A stretch of DNA of 63,798 nucleotides from Bacteroidales bacterium (GCA_016931855.1 JAFGDZ010000073.1:1-63798); one strand, 5' to 3'; positions 43,664 to 52,885 are shown, numbered from the stretch's first letter. Notes: generated by a model from the sequence alone, not told the origin. Translations and numbers: made by a program.

Positions 43664-44386
43664 ATGATTAAAGGGCTAAAAAAACTTAAGGTAAATATAA
43701 TTATAGACCTTGCGCTACTTGTGCTATTAGCATTAATGGCAGGTATTGGTTTTTTAATAAAACAGGTGCTTGTTTCGGGCGCAAAACAAAATTTGATATA
43801 CGGAACAAATATACATCTCGAATTCTTAGGTTTAGACCGCCACCAGTGGGGCTCAATACACTTAATTGTAAGCATTGTATTTATAGTGCTAATTGCTGTG
43901 CACGTACTATTACACTGGGATGTAATTTTATGCATTCTCAACAAAATGATACCCAACAAATGGAAACGCTATAGCCTAATTGCAGCTATAGCGCTAACTT
44001 CAACCACCTTCTTCTGCGGGCCATTCTTTGTTAGTGCCCAAATGGATAATCATAAAAATTACTACCGAAACAGAATAGAACACACAACTAATTACGACAC
44101 AGTAGAAAACAGCACATATCTTATCAACAAAACCCGTAACAACACCCAAAATAGCAACAGCACTCATATAAAGCAAAGTTCATCCGAGGCTCGTTTTGAA
44201 ACAAATGGAAAGCAAACCATAGAGGAGCTCTCAGCGCTACACAGCATACCTGCAGATTATATCTGCAAACAGTTACAAATACCGCTTAGCAGCAAGGATC
44301 AACGATTAGGGCGGTTACGAAAGAAATACGGATTCACCATGACAGAAGTTAGTAGTGCCATTGCAAGCTACAAACACCAACAATAA
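43664..44386 (+). CDS. DUF4405 membrane protein
   Basis: A 240-residue protein. Three helices (about 12-35, 62-88, 105-125) form a DUF4405 domain, whose helix 2 carries a run of histidines (HQWGSIHL, then VHVLLHWD) that in related families bind heme, so a cytochrome b-like role is plausible. After a Ser/Asn/Thr-rich linker (about 130-175), the C-terminus (TIEELSALHSIPADYICKQL) is a small helical domain resembling other soluble helix-turn-helix-like tails. Probably co-transcribed with the radical SAM gene 21 bases upstream. Confidence 0.8.
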   Translation: MIKGLKKLKVNIIIDLALLVLLALMAGIGFLIKQVLVSGAKQNLIYGTNIHLEFLGLDRHQWGSIHLIVSIVFIVLIAVHVLLHWDVILCILNKMIPNKWKRYSLIAAIALTSTTFFCGPFFVSAQMDNHKNYYRNRIEHTTNYDTVENSTYLINKTRNNTQNSNSTHIKQSSSEARFETNGKQTIEELSALHSIPADYICKQLQIPLSSKDQRLGRLRKKYGFTMTEVSSAIASYKHQQ

Positions 44387-44441
44387 CTCAACAAAAACAA
44401 AACGCCTTAGTTCTACTAAACATGTTTGAAAAAATGGCACG

Positions 44442-44449
44442 TAAATTTG
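44442..44449 (+). promoter_or_regulatory. Putative -7 element upstream of the flavoprotein gene
   Basis: TAAATTTG at 44442-44449 matches TAnnTTTG exactly, 97 bases before the start codon. The nearest upstream TTG is too close (13 bases), so this is tentative. Confidence 0.35.
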
Positions 44450-44545
44450 ATTGCCATTTTAACAAAATTCCTGATTTAGGGCTATCACATAGCACCAACT
44501 CCCCAAAAACAAATACGCATTAATACATAACCCAAAATCGACAAC

Positions 44546-45901
44546 ATGAAAAGAGCAGACGTACTAATTATTGGCGGTAGTGCCGGAGGTATGGTTACAG
44601 CAACAACAGGCAAATCGCATTGGCCAGAGAAAAGTTTCACACTAGTAAAAAAGCAAAAAGATGTTATGGTACCCTGTGGTATCCCCTACATTTTTGGAAC
44701 ACTTGATGGCAGCGAAAAGAACATCATGCCTGTTGATGCCATGATGCAGAAAAGTGGAGTTGAATCCATTGTTGATGAGGCAACTGCCATTAACACAGCA
44801 AGCAAAGTGGTAACCTTTGCTAGCGGAGAAGAAATACAGTATGAAAAACTAGTTATTGCAACAGGCTCCAACCCTATTAAACCAAAATGGCTAAAAGGAG
44901 CCGACCTTGAGAATGTTTTTGTTATTCCAAAGGATAGGGTTTACCTAGACCAGATGCAAAGTAAGCTAAAAGGGCTAAAAAACATTGCGGTTATTGGTGC
45001 TGGCTTTATTGGGGTTGAGTTCTCCGATGAGCTGGCAAAAAGAGGCTATAACGTTACCTTAATAGAAAAGTTACCTCATATTCTAAACCTCGCCTTCGAC
45101 GTTGAACTATCGGAAAAGATTGAGGAAATGCTAACAACCCGTGGCGTTAAGGTTGTTACAGGAGTTGGCATTAGCAAGGTTAACGGAGCAAACAAGGTTG
45201 ATTCCATTGAGCTGGAGAATGGCGATAAACTGGAGATGGATGCCGTTATACTATCAATGGGATACAAGCCAAACACCGAACTGGCCAAGCAAGCAGGCAT
45301 TACCATTGATGAGGACAACTTTATTGCCGTTGATGAGTACATGCGTACGCACACCCCCGATGTTTTTGCTGTTGGCGATTGTGCACAGAAACGCGACTTT
45401 GTTACCCGCCGTAGGGTTCCAACCATGCTGGCGTCAACCGCATGTGCCGAAGCCAGAATTGCAGGGATGAACCTATTTAACCTTCACGTGGTTAAGACAT
45501 TTAGCGGAACCATTGCCATTTACTCCACAGCCATTGGCACCACAGGCTTTGGCACAGCAGGGGTTACAGAGCAGCGCGCGCAGCAAGAGGGTTTAGCTAC
45601 GCTAACAGGGCTTTTCGAAGGCATAGATAGACACCCAGGAAGCCTACCCGATACTCAAAAGCAAATTGTTAAGCTTATTGCTGCGGCAAACTCTGGAGTT
45701 ATTGTTGGTGGCGAGGTTATTGGCGGACTTGAAGCCGGCGAGCTAACCAACGTTATTGGCTTGGCCATTCAGAATCGGATGTCGGTAAACTCATTGCTTA
45801 CCATGCAAATTGGCACTCACCCATGCCTAACAGCATCGCCAGCGGCATATCCTCTGGTAAAAGCAGCCGAACAAATTGCCAGCAAGATGCTACAGAAGTA
45901 A
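44546..45901 (+). CDS. CoA-disulfide reductase/NADH oxidase-like flavoprotein
   Basis: A 451-residue pyridine nucleotide-disulfide oxidoreductase. FAD motif VLIIGGSAGGM (6-16); the single redox cysteine C44 in VPCGIPYIFG, as in CoA-disulfide reductases and related NADH oxidases or peroxidases; NAD motif IAVIGAGFIGVEFSDELAK (about 148-166); second FAD site VFAVGDCAQ. The C-terminal dimerisation domain is complete. It may reduce CoA-disulfide, polysulfide or related thiols. It is the last plus-strand gene before the bidirectional terminator; the DsrE and sulfur-exporter genes lie just beyond on the other strand. Confidence 0.87.
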   Translation: MKRADVLIIGGSAGGMVTATTGKSHWPEKSFTLVKKQKDVMVPCGIPYIFGTLDGSEKNIMPVDAMMQKSGVESIVDEATAINTASKVVTFASGEEIQYEKLVIATGSNPIKPKWLKGADLENVFVIPKDRVYLDQMQSKLKGLKNIAVIGAGFIGVEFSDELAKRGYNVTLIEKLPHILNLAFDVELSEKIEEMLTTRGVKVVTGVGISKVNGANKVDSIELENGDKLEMDAVILSMGYKPNTELAKQAGITIDEDNFIAVDEYMRTHTPDVFAVGDCAQKRDFVTRRRVPTMLASTACAEARIAGMNLFNLHVVKTFSGTIAIYSTAIGTTGFGTAGVTEQRAQQEGLATLTGLFEGIDRHPGSLPDTQKQIVKLIAAANSGVIVGGEVIGGLEAGELTNVIGLAIQNRMSVNSLLTMQIGTHPCLTASPAAYPLVKAAEQIASKMLQK

Positions 45902-45938
45902 CCTGTACACAAATAGTTTCAAGGGTTGTTTAGAGCGC

Positions 45939-45976
45939 AAAAATGGCTGTCCTGCATATTTGGGACAGCCATTTTT
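45939..45976. terminator. Bidirectional terminator between flavoprotein and DsrE genes
   Basis: A 14-bp perfect stem (AAAAATGGCTGTCC at 45939-45952, GGACAGCCATTTTT at 45963-45976), with A residues at one foot and T residues at the other. It can end transcription from both sides: the flavoprotein gene (plus) and the DsrE gene (minus). Confidence 0.92.
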
Positions 45977-46003
45977 ATAATGAGTAATGCAAAATAGTAG
46001 AAA

Positions 46004-46324
46004 CTAGAACGTAACCGTCTTATCGGCCCAAACAACAAGGTTTACACAATCAACCATTGTTGACATAGGGCAAGCCTCAGTAGCGTTTAGCTGCCGCGAT
46101 TTTAGGCATGTGCCACAGGCAAGTATCTCTCCACCAACATTAACAAACGCCTTTAGCTGCTCATCAACGTTGTACTTTGGGTGAGTTAAACCCTCGCACT
46201 CAACGGCCTCACCCATAAGGAAAACCTTAACCTCGTGCCCCTCCTTTTTTGCTGTAACAGCAAAACGTAAAGCATTCCAAGCTTTTTCAAACTCCTTTGT
46301 CTCAAGTATTACTCCTAGTTTCAT
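46004..46324 (-). CDS. DsrE family sulfurtransferase-like protein
   Basis: A 106-residue DsrE-fold protein. The start KLGVILETKEFEKAWNALRF matches the family. Cysteines are C43, C70 and C73 (CGTC), C85 and C93; one near the CGTC position is the sulfur carrier in known members such as DsrE and TusD. They pass persulfide sulfur between proteins. It follows the TauE/SafE exporter gene on the same strand after 45 bases, a common pairing in sulfur metabolism. Confidence 0.85.
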   Translation of the reverse strand: MKLGVILETKEFEKAWNALRFAVTAKKEGHEVKVFLMGEAVECEGLTHPKYNVDEQLKAFVNVGGEILACGTCLKSRQLNATEACPMSTMVDCVNLVVWADKTVTF

Positions 46325-46369
46325 AATTTATATCCATTTAAGCATTCACAGTAATCCAAACAAAAATAC

Positions 46370-47143
46370 TTAAATTAAGCCCAAACCTAGCGCCAACGAT
46401 ATAACTATTAGCATAATGGCTATAAGTATTTGAATATACTTTATGGTAACCTTTTTAAGTAGCTTATTTCCTATGTAAGCCCCTGCAACAGCAGCAATGG
46501 TTGCAAATACCACAAGCATAATATTATCGGATAGGCCCGATTTAACAAACCGTGTGGCATAAACGCTTAGCCTAGTAAAATCAACAAAGGTTGAAACCAC
46601 TACTGCGGTTCCAATAAACGCCTCCTTGGATAACCCAGCCTTAATAAGAAAGGCGCTACGCAATGCCCCTTGATTCCCCGATAATCCGCCAAAGAACCCG
46701 CTTAGCACTCCACCCAAAGGCAATTTTTCTCTACCAAACTGCATTTTATCAAAGTAAGGTATCAAATCCATTGTTGCAAAGATGATTAGCAGCACAGATA
46801 TAATTAGCTTAACAGGATAAACTTCAAAGGTTCTACCAAACAGGGTGTAATCAAACAGGGGCTGGCTATCGGGAATATGAAGCAGCACCCACGCCCCTAT
46901 AAATGCGGCAATAACAGCAGGAATACCAAAACGGATAAGTACTGCCCTATCGGCATTTCGGCCAACCAGAATGATTTTAAAAATATTATTGAAGAAGTGA
47001 ACCACACCCGTTAGGGCAATGGCCAAATCGACAGGAAAGAAAAGCATGAACACGGGGGTTAAAATGGTACCCAAACCAAACCCCGAGAAAAAGGTTAGAA
47101 TTGCCGTAACAAAAGCGGCTATTACAATAATTAGAATCTCCAT
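46370..47143 (-). CDS. TauE/SafE (TSUP) family sulfur-compound exporter
   Basis: A 257-residue membrane protein with about eight helices. Family features are FSGFGLGTILTPVFMLFFPVD (about 20-40, glycine-rich) and GGLSGNQGALRSAFLIKAGL (about 153-172). TSUP members move sulfite, sulfonates or related anions. It forms an operon with DsrE. Its promoter region contains a TAACTTTG -7 element (minus) and three ATGGTA direct repeats. Confidence 0.88.
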   Translation of the reverse strand: MEILIIVIAAFVTAILTFFSGFGLGTILTPVFMLFFPVDLAIALTGVVHFFNNIFKIILVGRNADRAVLIRFGIPAVIAAFIGAWVLLHIPDSQPLFDYTLFGRTFEVYPVKLIISVLLIIFATMDLIPYFDKMQFGREKLPLGGVLSGFFGGLSGNQGALRSAFLIKAGLSKEAFIGTAVVVSTFVDFTRLSVYATRFVKSGLSDNIMLVVFATIAAVAGAYIGNKLLKKVTIKYIQILIAIMLIVISLALGLGLI

Positions 47144-47171
47144 AACAATAATTTTTAGCTAGGTTACAGTG

Positions 47172-47179
47172 CAAAGTTA
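47172..47179 (-). promoter_or_regulatory. Putative -7 element of the exporter-DsrE operon
   Basis: On the minus strand TAACTTTG (complement of 47172-47179) matches TAnnTTTG exactly, about 29 bases upstream of the exporter start at 47143. No clear TTG is found at -33, as is often the case with activator-dependent promoters. Confidence 0.55.
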
Positions 47180-47227
47180 TGGTACAAAACCTATTGAGAC
47201 ATGGTAAAAAGATGCAGTAGTATGGTA
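47179..47227 (-). promoter_or_regulatory. Three ATGGTA direct repeats, possible regulator binding sites
   Basis: ATGGTA begins at 47179, 47201 and 47222 on the plus strand, spacings of 22 and 21 bases, about two helical turns. They cover the region upstream of the -7 element of the exporter gene and abut the end of the AraC-type gene. AraC-family regulators often bind direct repeats at this spacing. Confidence 0.5.
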
Positions 47228-48058
47228 CTATTGAAAATACTGCTCCCTAAACTGGATTGGGGTTACCCCTTCCAGCCGCTTAAAAAACTTCACAAAGTTT
47301 GACGCATCGGTAAAGGATAGAATGTGTGCAACCTCACTTATGGTATTATCGGTATGCAAAATATAGCGTTTAGCCTCAAGCAGCAGCCTGCCCGATACTA
47401 GCTCACTGGCCGATTTGCCACGCTGCTTACGACACGCTGCATTCAAATTCTGGGGCGTTGTGTGCAGTAGCTCTGCAAACTGGTTAACCTTATGCAACCT
47501 AGGGCAATCGGTTACCAACAAGTGCACAAACCGCTCGTAAACCGACTGGGGCATAACGGGTTGCTCTCCATCTAGCTGTACATACTGAAGCAGTCGCCCA
47601 AGCAGGGCGTAAAGCAGCCCGTGTATGATATCCTTGCTGTAGGCTGCATTGCGTTGAAACTCAGCAAAAATATCCTCTAGCAGATTTTCCGGGAAATTAG
47701 CATCAGAGAATACTATTCGCTTATGCTCAAAAACACGGTTAAAACTATCTATAAGGTTACCCTCCCGCAACAAGTTGAACTCATCATCCTTCACCATAAC
47801 AACAAATCCTTTGGGGATTGAGGTAAACTGCCAATAGTGAAGCTCCCCAGGTTTTAAGAGGTACACTTCGGGAGCTGAAATAATAAATCGGGTAGCGTCT
47901 ATGCTGTGAAAGCCTTGCCCCTCACTCAAAAAAACAAGTTCATAGTACTCGTCGTGCTTATGAGGCTTGGTCTTTTTTATCACCTCCTTAAACCTAGAGA
48001 TTTTAAATAACAAACCCTGCTCCAGCTTACTCTTTGTATCAATAAGGGTAACACTCAT
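47228..48058 (-). CDS. AraC family transcriptional regulator
   Basis: A 276-residue regulator. The N-terminal cupin-like sensing domain (about 25-130) has HKHDEYYELVFLSEGQGFH and LLKPGELHYW. The C-terminal double helix-turn-helix DNA-binding domain (about 170-276) has LLHTTPQNLNAACRKQRGKS (first HTH) and ISEVAHILSFTDASNFVKFF, then RLEGVTPIQFREQYFQ. It is immediately upstream of the exporter-DsrE operon on the same strand, with candidate binding repeats at its 3' end, so local regulation of that operon is a reasonable inference. The ligand is unknown. Confidence 0.9.
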   Translation of the reverse strand: MSVTLIDTKSKLEQGLLFKISRFKEVIKKTKPHKHDEYYELVFLSEGQGFHSIDATRFIISAPEVYLLKPGELHYWQFTSIPKGFVVMVKDDEFNLLREGNLIDSFNRVFEHKRIVFSDANFPENLLEDIFAEFQRNAAYSKDIIHGLLYALLGRLLQYVQLDGEQPVMPQSVYERFVHLLVTDCPRLHKVNQFAELLHTTPQNLNAACRKQRGKSASELVSGRLLLEAKRYILHTDNTISEVAHILSFTDASNFVKFFKRLEGVTPIQFREQYFQ

Positions 48059-48103
48059 TAAAAAGATGTTTAAAACCCTCCAATCGAAAGGGAAATTGTG
48101 TTG

Positions 48104-49228
48104 CTATTTCATTTTAAAGAAACCGATAGATGACAATAATGTTTCCGAGTGCTCCTTTAAATTTGATGCGGCATCAACAAGCATATCGGCTGTTTGCGCT
48201 GTTTCCTGCGACTGCGAGCTAACCTGTGCTATTGCCTGGTGTATTTGGGTAGAGCCGTGGCTCTGCTCGCCGCTTGCAGCGCTAATTTCCTGCACCAGCT
48301 GCGATGTACGCCGTATTTGGGGCACAACCGTTTGCAGGTTCTCCTTTGCATTGGCCGACACACGTATCCCTTGCTCCGATAACGAAACGATCTCCTCGGC
48401 AGCAATGCGGCTCCGCTCGGCAAGGTTACGTACCTCCTGCGCCACAACGGCAAAGCCACGCCCCTGCTCGCCTGCGCGGGCAGCCTCAACCGCAGCGTTA
48501 AGCGCTAAGATGTTGGTTTGAAAAGCTATATCGTTAATAATGGATATTCTCTCGGCTATGGTTTGGTTGTAACCCAATGCGCTCTCAATGGTTTGGTTGC
48601 TTGTTTCCAGCTTACGCGATGCCTCAATGGCAAGCACCTCGGTCTCCTTGGCGTTGGTTGCATTTTGGGTGATAAAGGTAACCATATCCTCCATGCTGCT
48701 GGACAGCTCCTCAACCGATGCCGACTGCATGTTTGTTCCCTCCGACAGGGTAACCGCAAAACGTTTTAGCTCCTCGCCCATTTGGGTTACGCTCTGCGCA
48801 CAGGCATGAATCTCCTGCACAACCAATTTTAGCTCATCCCTAAGTGAAATAACGGAATGGGCAATTTGTCCAACCTCATTTTTCTGTGAGAGGGTTTGCT
48901 TGCTGATTCTAATGTTGAGCTCACCATTGGACATCTCGTTAATTTTTTGGTTAAGCTCCTGAATTGGGCGTTTCACAATACGCTTGGCAACCATGTTTGC
49001 GCTAAGCAACCAGACCAAGCACACTGGTACAGCCCACATTACGTGACTAAACCCTTTATTACCAATGGCAAAAGCCACTATTGCGATTCCCATTGATGCA
49101 ATAAAAACGGTCATTGCCGTAGAAAAGATTATCGATTTTCGGTACAGGAACCACACCACTCCATATCCAAATGGAATTAACCCAAACACTACAAAAAGTG
49201 CAAACTTCACAACTGGATCCATAGCCAC
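48104..49228 (-). CDS. Methyl-accepting chemotaxis protein without large sensor domain
   Basis: A 374-residue chemoreceptor. Two to three N-terminal membrane helices (about 4-80) have only very short loops, so there is no evident extracellular ligand domain. A HAMP-like segment (about 82-135) is followed by the MCP signalling coiled coil. The conserved hairpin tip [20 protein letters not shown] and [20 protein letters not shown] (about 228-268) is complete, with methylation-helix glutamines on either side. It should couple to CheW/CheA. No chemotaxis genes are in the window, and it stands alone. Confidence 0.9.
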   Translation of the reverse strand: MAMDPVVKFALFVVFGLIPFGYGVVWFLYRKSIIFSTAMTVFIASMGIAIVAFAIGNKGFSHVMWAVPVCLVWLLSANMVAKRIVKRPIQELNQKINEMSNGELNIRISKQTLSQKNEVGQIAHSVISLRDELKLVVQEIHACAQSVTQMGEELKRFAVTLSEGTNMQSASVEELSSSMEDMVTFITQNATNAKETEVLAIEASRKLETSNQTIESALGYNQTIAERISIINDIAFQTNILALNAAVEAARAGEQGRGFAVVAQEVRNLAERSRIAAEEIVSLSEQGIRVSANAKENLQTVVPQIRRTSQLVQEISAASGEQSHGSTQIHQAIAQVSSQSQETAQTADMLVDAASNLKEHSETLLSSIGFFKMK

Positions 49229-49322
49229 ATTCTTTTAAAACGTTTATACCTATACACAAATTACAAAAAAACATGAATAGCAAATATGCACAACTGGCAA
49301 GATTTAAACACAATATAAGTAA

Positions 49323-49356
49323 AAAGGGCGAACTGCTTACATGCAATTCGCCCTTT
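49323..49356 (-). terminator. Terminator of the second M64 peptidase gene
   Basis: A 10-bp perfect stem (AAAGGGCGAA at 49323-49332, TTCGCCCTTT at 49347-49356) with an inner TGC/GCA pair. On the minus strand T residues follow. It is 18 bases past the stop of the gene at 49375. Confidence 0.85.
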
Positions 49357-49374
49357 ACCATATAATAAAACAAG

Positions 49375-50859
49375 CTACTTCACGTACTGATCCATTACAT
49401 CGCTTAGGCTACGCTGGCAAACCTTACAGAATACGTTGTGGCGGGTGTACATAATACAATCGACCTGCGAGCGGTACAAACCTTTAGCCATGTAACCAGC
49501 TCCCTCAAAGGCGCCAACCTTATCGCGATACTGCTCCTGCGCAAAAAGTTCGTCTTCGGTAGCCTTTTGGCGAAGGAAAAGAGCCTCCATAACCTTTTCT
49601 GGAGTATGGGCAGCGCGTAGGCTGTCGCGCTCGCGTTGTATGCCGTAGCCATGCGCATCAAAAACCTCCTTGTTCCAAGGTGTAGGAATAGGGGTTCCCT
49701 CCTCAACCAAATCGTGCCACTTTAAATTTGTGGGATTAAGCAATGCCGTAATATTGGTTTCCCAAGGCTCAACAGTAATCTTTGGCACATCATAAGCAAC
49801 TGCCGAGGTGTAGTACTCATCGGCCAAAGCACCCATGTGGTGCCCCATTTCGTGAATCATTATATAATCGGCAAACAGGTTATCGGCCGACACGGTAGTG
49901 TACAAGTTGTATATTCCACCGCCACCATAGGTTTTCTCGTTAACCAGAATAACCATAAAGTCGTATGGTACAGCCGATGCAACGTTACGAATGGTCCGGT
50001 TATCGTATGCCAATACGTAACGCTCCGAGTCGAAGCTGCTGTAGTGCGCCGAAAGCGGGGTGCGTTTATACACGCCGTGGTGTGGCTTGCTTACGCCCGA
50101 CTCTTCGGCAGGTGTTTCTATGGCGCGTACATTAATATCGGCTCTCCGCGATGCGTAGGGTTCAGCAGTGAGTAGCGCTTCGGTTAAGCGCTTGGCATCG
50201 CGCCTAAACTTCTCCATCTCCTTGTGAGAGTATCCATCGCCAAGAATCACTATGTCAACCTTTTCCGACACTGAGCCATTGTCGGCAATAGTATAAATAC
50301 TATTGGTGTGCTTTATGTTGGCTGGGTTAACTTGGCGTGAGTTAGGATCTACAATAGTTGCCCAAATAGGCTGGAACACGTTGTTTGCATCGCGCTTGCT
50401 AACAATAACCGATACGGGATTAAGCGGCCAGGGAAACCTAATTGACTCATGGAATGTTCCCCACTGCACCTCGGCATCGGGTATGGTTTGCCACTCGCCA
50501 AAGATACTAGCAAAGCCCCTAGAGTAAAGCAGCTGGTTGGTTGCAGTATCAATAACCTCAAAAAAGTAAAGGCCAAGTTCTAGCTCATCTATCAGCTGGG
50601 TTTTGCTACCAGGCCATATTCCGTCCGACACAACCTTATCTACAGCAAAATTCTCTTGGTCGTACCGTCCCGTATGGAAGTAATCGAGCCTCATGGTTTT
50701 ATCTAAGAACCACGAGTTGAAGTCAACATTACCGTTATTCACAATGCTAACCGACATTTTATGTACATCAATTACATTGCGAATAGGTTTCGGCCCCTCG
50801 CTACAGCTCCATAAGAGCATGCACATTAGAACAATGGGGATAATAATTTTCTTAATCAT
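49375..50859 (-). CDS. M64 family (IgA-type) metallopeptidase lipoprotein, second copy
   Basis: A 494-residue zinc peptidase. The signal with lipobox (LLWSC, Cys20) marks it as a lipoprotein, unlike the first copy, which has a plain signal peptide. The N-terminal beta-rich domain is followed by the M64 core: VDIVILGDGYSHKEME, YGGGGIYNLYT and the zinc site HEMGHHMGALADEYY (about 331-345). A ~60-residue insertion (about 390-450, with TPWNKEVFDAHGYGIQRE) is absent from the first copy. The cysteine tail is conserved (CIMYTRHNVFCKVCQRS). Start at 50859 begins the signal sequence. Substrate unknown. Confidence 0.9.
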   Translation of the reverse strand: MIKKIIIPIVLMCMLLWSCSEGPKPIRNVIDVHKMSVSIVNNGNVDFNSWFLDKTMRLDYFHTGRYDQENFAVDKVVSDGIWPGSKTQLIDELELGLYFFEVIDTATNQLLYSRGFASIFGEWQTIPDAEVQWGTFHESIRFPWPLNPVSVIVSKRDANNVFQPIWATIVDPNSRQVNPANIKHTNSIYTIADNGSVSEKVDIVILGDGYSHKEMEKFRRDAKRLTEALLTAEPYASRRADINVRAIETPAEESGVSKPHHGVYKRTPLSAHYSSFDSERYVLAYDNRTIRNVASAVPYDFMVILVNEKTYGGGGIYNLYTTVSADNLFADYIMIHEMGHHMGALADEYYTSAVAYDVPKITVEPWETNITALLNPTNLKWHDLVEEGTPIPTPWNKEVFDAHGYGIQRERDSLRAAHTPEKVMEALFLRQKATEDELFAQEQYRDKVGAFEGAGYMAKGLYRSQVDCIMYTRHNVFCKVCQRSLSDVMDQYVK

Positions 50860-51033
50860 ATCAACGTTTTTTAGCAACAAACTGCTTATTTGGGAAAGGG
50901 ACATTCCTTCAAAATCATCAAAAACAACAACACTAAATTACTACAATAATGATGAATTACAGCACACTAGATGCAGTAGTTTAATTGTTAGCTCATAGTT
51001 ACTTAAATTACTGGGGTACAAGGGCAATTCCCA

Positions 51034-51528
51034 TTAAAAACAGATAACAAGCTGACCCGCATTCCCCGTTTTGCTCCACTCATGGTTTAGCAGCCACTCC
51101 TTACGCTGCAAGCCTCCAGCATAGCCCGTAAGTTTTCCGTTAGCGCCAATAACCCTATGGCAAGGTACTACAATGGGTATGGGGTTTGCGCCGTTTGCCA
51201 ATCCTACGGCACGACTCAACTTTGCATCGCCCAGCTGTATGGCAATAGCACCATACGAATCGGTTTTCCCATAGGGAATTTTATACACCAAATCCCATAC
51301 AGCACGCTGAAAATTGGTACCCTTAGGGTTTAGCTGTAAATCAAAGGAGACACGCTCTCCGCTAAAGTACTCGCGCAGCTGCTGCACACAAGCCTCAATA
51401 TGTTCATTCTCTACAGGTATGCCCAAAGTCCCCTCGGCATCAAATGTAATTGCCGTAATTCCCAAAGCATCGGCTTCAATTCTAAGCTTACCCAAGGGGC
51501 TATCAACAACTACTTGATCCATTAGCAT
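51034..51528 (-). CDS. ogt: Methylated-DNA-protein cysteine methyltransferase
   Basis: A 164-residue DNA repair protein. The alkyl-acceptor is C123 in VVPCHRVIG; the DNA-binding region [20 protein letters not shown] and [12 protein letters not shown] precede it, and [13 protein letters not shown] follows. It transfers methyl or alkyl groups from O6-guanine to itself. The length without an Ada-type N-terminal domain fits Ogt. Start could be 51528 or the second methionine at 51522. galM ends 12 bases upstream, so they are probably co-transcribed. Confidence 0.93.
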   Translation of the reverse strand: MLMDQVVVDSPLGKLRIEADALGITAITFDAEGTLGIPVENEHIEACVQQLREYFSGERVSFDLQLNPKGTNFQRAVWDLVYKIPYGKTDSYGAIAIQLGDAKLSRAVGLANGANPIPIVVPCHRVIGANGKLTGYAGGLQRKEWLLNHEWSKTGNAGQLVICF

Positions 51529-51540
51529 CTTACTTAATTT

Positions 51541-52581
51541 TTAGGCTTTAACGCCAAAAATGAATCGGGTAAAGTGGGAATACTCCTCACCCACCCTTAG
51601 AAGCGTTGAGGGGAACTGAGGTTTATTGGGAGTATCGGGAAAATGTTGTGTTTCTAAACAGAAAGCCGAGTTCTTTGCATACGCCACACCGTTATGACCA
51701 GCTACAGAGCCATCGAGGGAGTTCCCGGTGTAGAGCTGAATTCCAGGCTGTGTGGTATAAACAGTGAGTGTCCGTCCGCTGGCAGGTTCATAAACCGTTG
51801 CCGCTGGCGTAGAAAGACATCGTGGCTGATTTAGCACAAAGTTGTGATCGTACCCTGGGCCGGCTAGGTCAAAATCGGAACCTATTGCCTTAGGAATGGC
51901 AAAACCATAGGGCGTTCCCTCTGCGCTACATATTTCGCCCGTGGGAATCTGATTGGCATCAACAGGAGTATATCCGTATGCATTAATGGAGAGCATATGG
52001 CGCATTACATCATCGGTAAAGCCGTTAAGGTTAAAGTAAACGTGGCTGGTAAGGTTAACGTGCGTTGTGGCCGATGTTACAGCGTAATACTCTATGCGAA
52101 TTTCGTTGGACTGCAGAATTGTGTAGGTAACCCTAACGGTTAGCTCGCCGGGGTATCCCTGATCCATATGCGGACTAACACAGGAGAGCTCTAGCGCAGC
52201 TCCATCGGGAAGTTCCTTTAGGTTGTGCTCCCACAGCTTACGATGAAAGCCATTATCGCCTCCATGTAAATGGTTAGGGCCATTATTAATAGGCAGAGCA
52301 AAGGTATTACCATCGATAGTAAAGCTACCCTTGGCAATCCTATTGGCATAGCGCCCCACCAAAACACCAAAGTGGGGGTGGTTACCCAAGTAACCCTCAA
52401 GGGTTGGAAAACCTGCAGTAACCTCCTGTACCACACCGTTACTATCGGGTGCTTTTACCGATGTAATTGCACCACCATAATTGGTAATGCAAACCTCCAT
52501 TCCATTTTTTGTTTTAAACTGATAGAGATAAGCAACCCTTCCATCGGGAAGCGTTCCAAACTGTTTTACAGATGTTTCCAT
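51541..52581 (-). CDS. galM: Aldose 1-epimerase (mutarotase)
   Basis: A 346-residue beta-sandwich enzyme. Substrate-site motifs are VGRYANRIAKGSF (about 75-87), NHLHGGDNGFHRKLWEH (catalytic His region), THVNLTSHVYFNLNG (second His) and the catalytic Glu near FCLETQHFPD. It interconverts alpha and beta anomers of galactose or other aldoses. It has no signal peptide. It leads a two-gene unit with ogt. The gap to the divergent TPR-SpoIIE gene is 304 bases. Confidence 0.94.
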   Translation of the reverse strand: METSVKQFGTLPDGRVAYLYQFKTKNGMEVCITNYGGAITSVKAPDSNGVVQEVTAGFPTLEGYLGNHPHFGVLVGRYANRIAKGSFTIDGNTFALPINNGPNHLHGGDNGFHRKLWEHNLKELPDGAALELSCVSPHMDQGYPGELTVRVTYTILQSNEIRIEYYAVTSATTHVNLTSHVYFNLNGFTDDVMRHMLSINAYGYTPVDANQIPTGEICSAEGTPYGFAIPKAIGSDFDLAGPGYDHNFVLNQPRCLSTPAATVYEPASGRTLTVYTTQPGIQLYTGNSLDGSVAGHNGVAYAKNSAFCLETQHFPDTPNKPQFPSTLLRVGEEYSHFTRFIFGVKA

Positions 52582-52885
52582 TGTTTAAAAACTTTATTAA
52601 CCCCTGTAAATATGGCGATATTTTTAGAGAATTTACCCCCTGCTACCACCAAATATGCTGTAACCCATTTACTGGATACTACAGAACTCAAAAAAACAAA
52701 CAATTTGCCCCTTGGCTAAAAACAAAACCATTTTACCATAGAATTTACGAGTTGCCCCAAATTAGGCAGAATTCATTTGTTCGTTTTTTTGAGGAACGAC
52801 TATTATAGCTACACCATTTAGACAGCAATTAACCCGCAGGTTTCATCAGTTTTTCAGATATTTGCATAAGAGGAACTAAAGTATA
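52582..52885. other. Intergenic region between galM and TPR-SpoIIE gene
   Basis: No gene is seen in 304 bases. A -7-like GATATTTG (52857-52864, one mismatch) precedes the plus-strand gene by 22 bases; a matching -33 is not clear. The rest is AT-rich without obvious repeats. Confidence 0.4.
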
